From assembly GCF_017355165.1 (NCBI RefSeq), contig NZ_JADILK010000003.1:1-64000 (forward strand): DNA of 64,000 bases. The letters run 5' to 3'. Within the stretch, counting starts at the first letter, position 1, and each line of letters opens with the position of its first letter. Positions 57,396 to 64,000 of the stretch are shown here, in pieces. The notes under the pieces were generated by a model. The model had not been told where the DNA came from, did no database searches, and saw only the letters and a program-made list of their open reading frames with translations. The position numbers were made by a program, and so were the translations under genes. The DNA comes from Bacillus sp. SD075. Its GTDB lineage: Bacteria; Bacillota; Bacilli; Bacillales; DSM-1321.

Positions 57396-58355
57396 TTATG
57401 GATTCGATCGCTCTTCATCTACTGCTTCCGAAACGGTAACAACATCTAAGTCTTTCTTTTTTATTTCAATTATTAACGTTTCCAATGATTTTGCAGCTGA
57501 TTCCGTCGGATGCATCAATATAAATGCTCCTGGGTGTACCTTAGAAAGCACTCTTTGCTGAAGGGCCTCAGGGCTTGGCTTTTGCCAGTCGATCGTATCC
57601 ACACTCCACATGGCTGTCTCCATACCGAATGAATCTGCAATTTTCACCGTTTCGTCCCGGTAGCTTCCACTTGGAGGTGCGAACCATTTCATTTTCAAAC
57701 CTGTCACCGCTTCAATGACTTCGTTCGTTTTTCGAATTTCCTCACGTGTAGCTTGGGCGGATATGTTTTTCATATCGGGATGTGAATAGGAATGATTTCC
57801 AATTTCATGCCCGCCACCCTTAATCATCTTGGCCAAATCAGGGTTTTTTTTGGTCCAATTACCTTCAAGGAAAAAAGTGGCCTTGACATTATTCTTTTTT
57901 AACACAGCCAACATATCTTGTAAGTATTCATTCCCCCAGGCCACATTGATTAAAAATGAAACCACTGGCTTTTCGGGATGGGCCCGGTAAATCGGAGCCG
58001 GATCCAGATCCTCCATATGTATCTTTGCAGGTACTTGCTGAAATACCAGTTTATCCTTATCGAATACGCCCTCCTTCTTCATGGCTTTATACGAATCATC
58101 AATATTTACCTTCAGGCCGTTATACGCAGGAACGGTTTTCCAAACAGAGTCTATTCGTGCATCCTGTGGTGCAATCTCATATTTTTTTGTTGAATCTTTT
58201 ATTTGTAAAAGAAGCTCGTCTTCTTGCTTCATTGAAGCAACTGAATCATCGATTAATTGGGTCAAATAAATTTGTGTATATGGATTTTGCACTAATAACC
58301 ATGATATACCTGCAATGGCACTTATCGCAACTATCTGCTTCCATTTATTATTCAT
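57396..58355 (-). CDS. ylxY: YlxY, polysaccharide-deacetylase-like protein lacking motif 1
   Basis: This 319-residue protein has an N-terminal membrane anchor or signal (QIVAISAIAGISWLLV) and a NodB-like domain (about 125-310). The His pair motif HEIGNHSYSHPDM is intact, but motif 1, normally TFDDG with the catalytic Asp, reads SFLINVAWGNEYL. It may be non-catalytic or altered in activity. B. subtilis YlxY shows a similar substitution as far as I recall. It lies between pnp and mlpA. Confidence 0.9.
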   Translation of the reverse strand: MNNKWKQIVAISAIAGISWLLVQNPYTQIYLTQLIDDSVASMKQEDELLLQIKDSTKKYEIAPQDARIDSVWKTVPAYNGLKVNIDDSYKAMKKEGVFDKDKLVFQQVPAKIHMEDLDPAPIYRAHPEKPVVSFLINVAWGNEYLQDMLAVLKKNNVKATFFLEGNWTKKNPDLAKMIKGGGHEIGNHSYSHPDMKNISAQATREEIRKTNEVIEAVTGLKMKWFAPPSGSYRDETVKIADSFGMETAMWSVDTIDWQKPSPEALQQRVLSKVHPGAFILMHPTESAAKSLETLIIEIKKKDLDVVTVSEAVDEERSNP

Positions 58356-58457
58356 TTTTTACGCCCCCTTCATACCAAAATGTATGAAGAAAACGGACAA
58401 GGTAGAACATGACATCCTTTTAATGCCATTCACACTATGGTTATTCCAATACTTAAA

Positions 58458-58496
58458 ACAAAAAAAGCATGCAGATTCACAAGGAATCGCATGCCG
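58458..58496 (-). terminator. Terminator after pnp
   Basis: GCATGC-GATT and AATC-GCATGC (58467-58494) form the stem and a T7 run follows on the minus strand. Confidence 0.9.
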
Positions 58497-58510
58497 GAAT
58501 TTCATTTTTA

Positions 58511-60628
58511 TTACGATTGAGAAGGATTAGCTGCCTCTTTTTGCTCTTTCAGGACCGCTTTACGAGAAAGGTTTACCCTTCCTTGCTTATCAATCTCAGT
58601 AACTTTGACCAATAATTCATCGCCAAGTGAAACGACATCTTCCACTTTTCCAACTCTTTCTTCAGCCAGTTCAGAAATATGTACCAAACCGTCTTTACCA
58701 TTGAAGATTTCAACGAAGGCACCGAACTTTTCAATACGTTTAACTTTACCTAAGTATAGTTCGCCCACCACGACTTCACGTACGATATCCTCAATGATTT
58801 TCTTCGCTTTTTGAATCATTGGTTCGTCAGTGGAAGATATGAATACCGTTCCATCTTGTTCAATGTCAATTTTCACGCCAGTTTCTTCAATGATCTTGTT
58901 GATATGTTTTCCGCTCGGTCCAATGACATCACGGATCTTATCCGGATTTATGGACATTGTAACGATTTTTGGAGCATATTGGGATAACTGCTCACGCGGT
59001 TGATTGATTGTTGACATCATTGATTCCAAAATATGCATCCGGCCATGTTTGGCTTGAAGTAATGCTTCTTCAAGAATCTCTCTAGAAAGACCCTCAATCT
59101 TAATATCCATTTGCAGGGCAGTAACTCCTTTTGAAGTACCTGCGACTTTAAAGTCCATGTCTCCCAGATGATCTTCCATACCTTGAATATCCGTTAAGAT
59201 CGTATAGTGCTCACCTGTTTTGACAAGACCCATAGCAATACCTGCAACTGGAGCTTTCAATGGAACACCGGCATCCATCATTGCCAAAGTGCTTGCACAG
59301 ATACTTGCTTGTGATGTTGAACCGTTTGATTCAAGCACTTCAGAAACAAGCCTGATTGTATATGGGAAGTCCTTATCGTTAGGAATGACAGGCTCCAGTG
59401 CTCTTTCACCGAGTGCACCATGACCGATTTCACGACGTCCTGCTCCACGGATAGGGCCAGTTTCCCCAACACTGAAATGCGGGAAATTATAGTGGTGCAT
59501 AAAACGTTTTGACTCTTCGGTTCCAAGTCCATCCAGAATCTGCACATCACCGAGTGCACCCAATGTACAGATGGATAGCGCTTGGGTTTGACCGCGCGTG
59601 AACAAACCGGAACCATGTGTACGGGGCAAAATGGTAACTTCTGATGATAATGGTCTGATTTCGTCAGGATTACGGCCATCCGGACGCACTTTTTCTTCAG
59701 TGATTAAACGGCGGACTTCGGATTTGACCAATTTATTCAGGATTTCTTTGATTTGCTTTAATTTTTCTTCATCCGTCTCTTCTTCATAATGAACCAACAC
59801 ACGATCTTTTACTTCTTTGATCGCGTCTTCACGAGCATGCTTTTCCTGAACTTGTACAGCTTTGTTCAAGTCTGCTCCACATAGGCCTTTCACTTCTGCT
59901 TCCAGTTCAGCATCCACTTGATATAAAGTGACCTGCATTTTTTGCTTGCCGATTTCAGCAACGATTTTCTCTTGGAAGGCAATGATCTTCTTGATTTCAT
60001 CATGTCCAAACATGATTGCTTCAAGCATGGTTTCCTCTGGTACTTCATTGGCCCCTGCTTCAACCATGTTGATAGCATCTTTAGTGCCGGCAACCGTCAG
60101 ATTGATGTCACTTTCAGCTAGTTGGTCAACAGTAGGGTTAATAATGAATTCATTATTGATTCTCCCCACTACAACACCAGCAATTGGACCTTCGAAAGGT
60201 ATATCGGAAACTGAAAGTGCAAGGGAAGAGCCTAGCATAGCTGCCATTTCCGTAGAACAATCTTGATCGACACTCATGACCATGCTGATGATCTGAACAT
60301 CGTTCCTGAAGCCATCGGCGAAAAGCGGACGGATTGGACGATCAATTAAACGGCTTGCAAGAATGGCCCTTTCACTTGGCCGGCCTTCACGTTTGATGAA
60401 GCCTCCCGGAATTTTACCGACTGCGTAAAGTCTTTCTTCGTAGTTCACTGTCAAAGGGAAGAAGTCGACATTTCTAGGTTCCTTCGAAGCTGTTGCTGTA
60501 CTTAATACGGCAGTTTCTCCATAACGGACTAAAACTGCTCCGTTTGCTTGTTTGGCCAATTGCCCTATCTCTACCGTTACATTACGGCCGGCCCAGTCAA
60601 ATGAATACGTATGTTTTTCCTGTCCCAT
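58511..60628 (-). CDS. pnp: Polynucleotide phosphorylase
   Basis: This 705-residue exoribonuclease has two RNase PH-like domains (the second with [13 protein letters not shown] and [15 protein letters not shown]), an alpha-helical linker, a KH domain ([20 protein letters not shown]) and a C-terminal S1 domain ([20 protein letters not shown]). It is a main RNA-decay enzyme. A complex leader lies upstream. Confidence 0.97.
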   Translation of the reverse strand: MGQEKHTYSFDWAGRNVTVEIGQLAKQANGAVLVRYGETAVLSTATASKEPRNVDFFPLTVNYEERLYAVGKIPGGFIKREGRPSERAILASRLIDRPIRPLFADGFRNDVQIISMVMSVDQDCSTEMAAMLGSSLALSVSDIPFEGPIAGVVVGRINNEFIINPTVDQLAESDINLTVAGTKDAINMVEAGANEVPEETMLEAIMFGHDEIKKIIAFQEKIVAEIGKQKMQVTLYQVDAELEAEVKGLCGADLNKAVQVQEKHAREDAIKEVKDRVLVHYEEETDEEKLKQIKEILNKLVKSEVRRLITEEKVRPDGRNPDEIRPLSSEVTILPRTHGSGLFTRGQTQALSICTLGALGDVQILDGLGTEESKRFMHHYNFPHFSVGETGPIRGAGRREIGHGALGERALEPVIPNDKDFPYTIRLVSEVLESNGSTSQASICASTLAMMDAGVPLKAPVAGIAMGLVKTGEHYTILTDIQGMEDHLGDMDFKVAGTSKGVTALQMDIKIEGLSREILEEALLQAKHGRMHILESMMSTINQPREQLSQYAPKIVTMSINPDKIRDVIGPSGKHINKIIEETGVKIDIEQDGTVFISSTDEPMIQKAKKIIEDIVREVVVGELYLGKVKRIEKFGAFVEIFNGKDGLVHISELAEERVGKVEDVVSLGDELLVKVTEIDKQGRVNLSRKAVLKEQKEAANPSQS

Positions 60629-60910
60629 TTATTAAACCCCTCTCTGAATCTTCACTTAGAGGCTTAGTTTACCTAAACCTGTATTGGATTAAATCATTTA
60701 TATGTGAAAGTAACTGAACTCGAGTTAAAACCAAACTATTCCTATTATGCACGAAAAAAACAAGCATTAACAGTAAAATGAATAAAAATTTCATTCATTT
60801 GATTATGTATATCCTGATCATTTATAAACGGAAAAGGACCCGGCTCCTGCCGAGTCCCAAGGACGAAGGCTCAGCCTTATGTAGAATACGTCCAAATCAT
60901 TTGATTAACA
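60629..60910 (-). promoter_or_regulatory. pnp leader with two tandem hairpins
   Basis: In the 319-base rpsO-pnp gap, beyond the rpsO terminator, one stem-loop is GGACG-AAGGCT/AGCCTT-CGTCC (60861-60893). A second is GGACCCGGC/GCCGAGTCC (60836-60857), with TTTT after it on the minus strand. They could be an attenuator or PNPase autocontrol site. The rest of the gap up to the pnp start shows nothing clear. Confidence 0.5.
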
Positions 60911-60911
60911 T

Positions 60912-60940
60912 CAAAAAAGCGGGAAATTTCCCGCCTTCCT
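60912..60940 (-). terminator. Terminator after rpsO
   Basis: GCGGGAAA/TTTCCCGC is a perfect palindrome centred near 60923 with T6 on the minus strand. Confidence 0.9.
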
Positions 60941-60947
60941 GAAAAAA

Positions 60948-61217
60948 TTATCTACGTAGACCTAATTTGTTAATTAGTGTACGGTAACGAGTAACGTCTT
61001 TGTTACGTAGGTAAGTCAAAAGATTACGACGTTTACCTACCATTTTAAGAAGACCGCGACGTGAATGGTGGTCTTTTTTGTGTGTACGTAAGTGACCGTT
61101 CAAGTTGTTGATTTCTTCTGTTAATACTGCGATTTGAACTTCTGGAGACCCAGTGTCAGTATCGTGAGTTCTGAACTCAGCGATAAGTTCGTTTTTGCGT
61201 ACTTGTGTAATTGCCAT
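60948..61217 (-). CDS. rpsO: Ribosomal protein S15
   Basis: This 89-residue S15 is standard: [15 protein letters not shown], then [24 protein letters not shown] sequence near the C-terminus (here [20 protein letters not shown]). The ATG at 61217 follows AGGAGG; the frame to 61250 covers the ribosome site. It binds 16S rRNA in the 30S platform. Confidence 0.98.
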   Translation of the reverse strand: MAITQVRKNELIAEFRTHDTDTGSPEVQIAVLTEEINNLNGHLRTHKKDHHSRRGLLKMVGKRRNLLTYLRNKDVTRYRTLINKLGLRR

Positions 61218-61224
61218 GTTATTA

Positions 61225-61300
61225 TTCCTCCTAAAATTCTGTAAAATCACCTATTACCGAGCCAGCGTCGGAGTCTCGACTAGCCAAGCAATGGTTATTT
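61225..61300 (-). promoter_or_regulatory. Possible S15 autoregulatory leader
   Basis: The rpsO leader can form short stems such as GTCG-AGACTC-CGAC within a longer paired region (61255-61295). S15 is known to control its own mRNA through leader structures. Fit to a known S15 element was not established. Confidence 0.35.
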
Positions 61301-61352
61301 TCATACATACAATAGAATACATGTTTTTTATTAAAATTGCAAGTCTTGTCTT

Positions 61353-62303
61353 TTATGCTTCAAGCTTTTCAAAATAGGCGATTGCATGTTGCTTATCCGT
61401 TTCAATCTGGGCGACCAATGCTTCAAGACCGGAAAATTTCTGCTCACTCCTCAGTCTTGTATGCCACTCTACCGAAACCTGGCTGCCATATATATCTCCC
61501 GAGAACTCCAAGGCATGAACCTCTACAGTGGGATATTTAGGTTTTTCTTCGTGGAACGTAGGTTTGTAACCGACATTGCAAACTCCATTATACCATTTAC
61601 CTCTTATTTTGATCCTGACGGCATATACGCCTGCAGCAGGAAAGATATAATCGTCACTTACTTCAATATTAGCAGTGGGGAATCCCAACTTCCTGCCCCG
61701 TTTTTCACCGTGAATGACATGACCTTTCGTTAAAAAACGTCTGCCGGCCAAATGATAAAAGTCGGAAAAGTTACCATTACCGAGAGTTTCCCTGATTCTG
61801 GTCGAGCTAACCTTTTCATCTTCAAGTGTCTGTTTTGCAACGACTGTCTGCGAAAACCTGCCCTTTGCGTAAATAGGCAAATCTTCCATCGATCCTTGAC
61901 CATAGCGACCGTATGAATAATCAAAGCCTGCAACTACGTGGCGGACATTCAGCCCGGCAATGTACTCGTCAACGAATTGTTCCGGCAGCACAGAAGCGAA
62001 TTCCTTGCTGAAATTGACAATGAATAAATAATCTATCTCCATCGCCCCTATGATATCCACCTTATCTTCAAGTGGAGTGATATAGCGGATATTTTCCGTT
62101 TTCCTACCCAGTACTGCAGATGGATGCGGATCAAATGTCATGACTGCTGACTTAAGATTCATTTCACCGGCTTTTTGCTTGGCTGTTTGGATAACAATCT
62201 GATGACCTTTATGTATTCCATCAAAAAATCCAAGCGCCATTACAAGCTCGGGAAAATCCTCCGAATTAAATTGATGAGGATGCTCTATTGCGATCACTTT
62301 CAC
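61353..62303 (-). CDS. ribF: Bifunctional riboflavin kinase / FAD synthetase
   Basis: This 316-residue enzyme makes FMN then FAD. The N-terminal nucleotidyltransferase domain shows GFFDGIHKGHQ and FDPHPSAVLG. The C-terminal kinase domain shows KGHVIHGEKRGRKLGFPTAN and GVYAVRI. A GTG start has GGAG 8 bases upstream. It follows truB by 33 bases. Confidence 0.96.
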   Translation of the reverse strand: MKVIAIEHPHQFNSEDFPELVMALGFFDGIHKGHQIVIQTAKQKAGEMNLKSAVMTFDPHPSAVLGRKTENIRYITPLEDKVDIIGAMEIDYLFIVNFSKEFASVLPEQFVDEYIAGLNVRHVVAGFDYSYGRYGQGSMEDLPIYAKGRFSQTVVAKQTLEDEKVSSTRIRETLGNGNFSDFYHLAGRRFLTKGHVIHGEKRGRKLGFPTANIEVSDDYIFPAAGVYAVRIKIRGKWYNGVCNVGYKPTFHEEKPKYPTVEVHALEFSGDIYGSQVSVEWHTRLRSEQKFSGLEALVAQIETDKQHAIAYFEKLEA

Positions 62304-62336
62304 CTTTCAATCTCCTCTTTCCGGCGGTAAAACAGT

Positions 62337-63257
62337 CTATAATTCTTGTGCCAATACTTTTACAGGTTTAATTAATCCCTCTTTTGTCGGATGTATTTGA
62401 TAGATGGCAATAGCCTTATCTGTTGGGTCGACCATCACAAAAGGCTTCCCTTTTTCAACAACAACATCCTTTGTTTGTTCCAATACCGCACCGTTAAGTA
62501 CTTTCTTTGCTACTTTATCACTAATCTGAAATTTGGGCAAATGAAATAATCCCCGCTCCAAAGGCAACAGAAATTCATCCGTTTGTCCACTTTCCATGAA
62601 CTCTTCCACTTCAGAAAATGTGAAACAGTCCTCCTGCTTAAAACCTGCTGATTCAATGCGAGTCAAATCAGACATATGGGCAGGAAACCCCAGTTCTTCA
62701 CCCATCATGACTGCAAGCGTCCGAATGTATGTTCCTTTGCTGCATTTGACTCGAAAACGGAATGAAATGGTTTCCCCTTTAAATTCAGAACGATCATCGA
62801 GAAGGGTAATATCATAGATGGTGATCTCTCTCGTCGGCCTCTCCACTTCTATCCCTGCACGGGCATATTCATATAACTTCTTTCCGTTTACCTTTACCGC
62901 TGAAAACATCGGCGGCGTCTGTTCGATTTTTCCAGTCAATGATTCCAACACTTCCAGAATCCGTTCACGCTGAATAACTTGATCAATCTTTTTCTCTTCC
63001 ACTTTTTCACCGCTTGCGTCTTCAGTTGTCGTTGAAAAACCAAGGGTCACTTCCCCTTCATACGCTTTGCCGGCTTCTGTCAAATATTCGGCTATCTTAG
63101 TTGCCCTGCCAATACAAATAGGTAAGACCCCTGTTACATCAGGATCTAAAGTACCTGTGTGCCCTACTTTTTTTGTCTTTAAAATCTTTCTTAATTTAAA
63201 AACACAATCATGGGATGTCAATCCCTTGGGTTTCCATAATGGAAGAATACCGTTCAC
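62337..63257 (-). CDS. truB: tRNA pseudouridine-55 synthase
   Basis: This 306-residue enzyme forms Psi55 in tRNA. The catalytic Asp38 is in GHTGTLDPDVTG, and MNGILPLWKPKGLTSHD is the standard N-terminus. The GTG start has GAGGTG upstream. It lies upstream of ribF and downstream of the rbfA terminator. Confidence 0.97.
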   Translation of the reverse strand: MNGILPLWKPKGLTSHDCVFKLRKILKTKKVGHTGTLDPDVTGVLPICIGRATKIAEYLTEAGKAYEGEVTLGFSTTTEDASGEKVEEKKIDQVIQRERILEVLESLTGKIEQTPPMFSAVKVNGKKLYEYARAGIEVERPTREITIYDITLLDDRSEFKGETISFRFRVKCSKGTYIRTLAVMMGEELGFPAHMSDLTRIESAGFKQEDCFTFSEVEEFMESGQTDEFLLPLERGLFHLPKFQISDKVAKKVLNGAVLEQTKDVVVEKGKPFVMVDPTDKAIAIYQIHPTKEGLIKPVKVLAQEL

Positions 63258-63359
63258 GCTTTCACCTCATCATTTATAAAACACCTAAACTACTCTCATA
63301 AAGCAAAATGAATTTCAATTCCGAAAGGTGTTTTTCGTTTTTTTACATATTCTTTTTTC

Positions 63360-63414
63360 AAAAAAAAAGAGACCGACTTCAAGAAGTGCAAAGCACTTAT
63401 TGAGTCGGCCTCCT
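63360..63414 (-). terminator. Terminator between rbfA and truB
   Basis: A long stem (GAG-CCGACTTCAA ... TTGAGTCGG-CTC, with an inner AAGTGC/GCACTT) spans 63369-63412, with a T8 tail on the minus strand. It would split the usual rbfA-truB readthrough. Confidence 0.9.
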
Positions 63415-63426
63415 TTTACTGCTTGC

Positions 63427-63795
63427 TTATTCCTCGTCTTTTTCAGCCGGTTTATCCTCTGAATTGATTTGGGAAATCAACGACTCGATACGATTACCAT
63501 AATCGACCGATTCATCAAATTCAAAAAACAGTTCAGGAGTTTTACGCAGGCGGATTCGCTGCCCAATTTCTGAACGCATGAATCCTTTCGCCTTAGCTAG
63601 ACCTTGAAGGGTTTTCTCCCTTTGTTCCTGGTCACCCAAAACGGAAATATAAACTGTTGCCTGTTGTAAATCGCCTGTAACCGCGACATCAGTCACTGTA
63701 ACAAACCCGATTCTTGGATCTTTAATTTTTCGGCCGATAATTTCACTCAGCTCTTTTTTCATTTGTTCGCCAACACGATTTGAACGAAGGCTCAT
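63427..63795 (-). CDS. rbfA: Ribosome-binding factor A
   Basis: This 122-residue KH-like 30S maturation factor has [19 protein letters not shown] at the N-terminus and [18 protein letters not shown]. It has a short charged tail. It is downstream of ylxP. Confidence 0.96.
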   Translation of the reverse strand: MSLRSNRVGEQMKKELSEIIGRKIKDPRIGFVTVTDVAVTGDLQQATVYISVLGDQEQREKTLQGLAKAKGFMRSEIGQRIRLRKTPELFFEFDESVDYGNRIESLISQINSEDKPAEKDEE

Positions 63796-63812
63796 AATAT
63801 CACCTCGATAGC

Positions 63813-64000
63813 CTAAAGCCAGTCTATATCTGTTATTGTTCGCTCTAGTTCCGGAAAAGAATCTAGAAATTTAAGGGCATTTTGAAGTTCCCGTTCAGTA
63901 GCCTTCCTTGAGGATGTTACAGTTACGATAGTAATTTTTGTCCGCTGCCATAAATCCTGAAAATCGGTCTCTGCTACAGAAATATTGAACTTTTGCTTAA
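63813..64000 (-). CDS. ylxP: YlxP (DUF503), partial
   Basis: The last 61 codons of a DUF503 protein are present: [20 protein letters not shown], then [10 protein letters not shown], and [14 protein letters not shown] before TAG. The N-terminal part is cut by the window end. Its role is unknown; it normally sits between infB and rbfA. Confidence 0.92.
   Translation of the reverse strand, partial: KQKFNISVAETDFQDLWQRTKITIVTVTSSRKATERELQNALKFLDSFPELERTITDIDWL

Noticed and set aside
1-64000. Prophage, insertion sequence, CRISPR, tRNA or rRNA content
   Set aside because: No transposase, integrase, regular spacer-repeat array or RNA-gene sequence was recognised on either strand.

Overview
The window is core chromosome of a spore-forming Bacillaceae bacterium. 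Sporulation genes (cotE, spoVS, spoIIIE, dpaA/dpaB), the RicA/Rny/YmdB group and the order rbfA-truB-ribF-rpsO-pnp-ylxY-mlpA-ymxH-dpaAB-asd-dapGA-rnjB-tepA-spoIIIE-ymfC...recA-rny-ymdB-spoVS...miaB-ricA-cotE-mutSL match the Bacillus subtilis 'ymf/ymd/ymc' segment. The moderate-to-low GC and the accessory content fit a Peribacillus (B. simplex-like) species, but genus is an inference. Nearly all core genes lie on the minus strand, so they read from the right end to the left.

Right to left, the core is: translation and RNA genes (partial ylxP, rbfA, truB, ribF, rpsO, pnp); a deacetylase-like protein and an M16 peptidase; dipicolinate synthase with the aspartate-family enzymes asd, dapG and dapA, which together feed spore dipicolinate; RNase J2, TepA and the DNA translocase SpoIIIE; a GntR regulator followed by a complete BMP-type nucleoside ABC importer (nupNOPQ-like) with a CodY-box candidate; the ymfF/H/I/J/K/M cluster; pgsA, cinA, recA (LexA-box candidate), rny, ymdB and spoVS; a dipeptidase and a 2-oxoacid:ferredoxin oxidoreductase (korAB); threonine dehydrogenase tdh next to what looks like the last remnant of kbl; then miaB, ricA, cotE, mutS and mutL.

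The left 12.5 kb is accessory. It holds a cupin protein with a tyrosine-rich tail, an OPT oligopeptide transporter overlapping a PqqD-like gene, a short-chain dehydrogenase pseudogene broken by several frameshifts, a methyltransferase, an OFA-type MFS transporter with a structured leader, and a PTS/GH4/ChbG operon with a divergent GntR repressor. That operon is probably for chito- or cello-oligosaccharides.

Most transcription units end in clear intrinsic terminators. No rRNA, tRNA, prophage, insertion sequence or CRISPR array was seen. The least-explained items are the OFA leader with mutually exclusive hairpins, the PqqD-like/OPT pair, an Arg-Asp repeat Cys-rich small protein, and the kbl relic.
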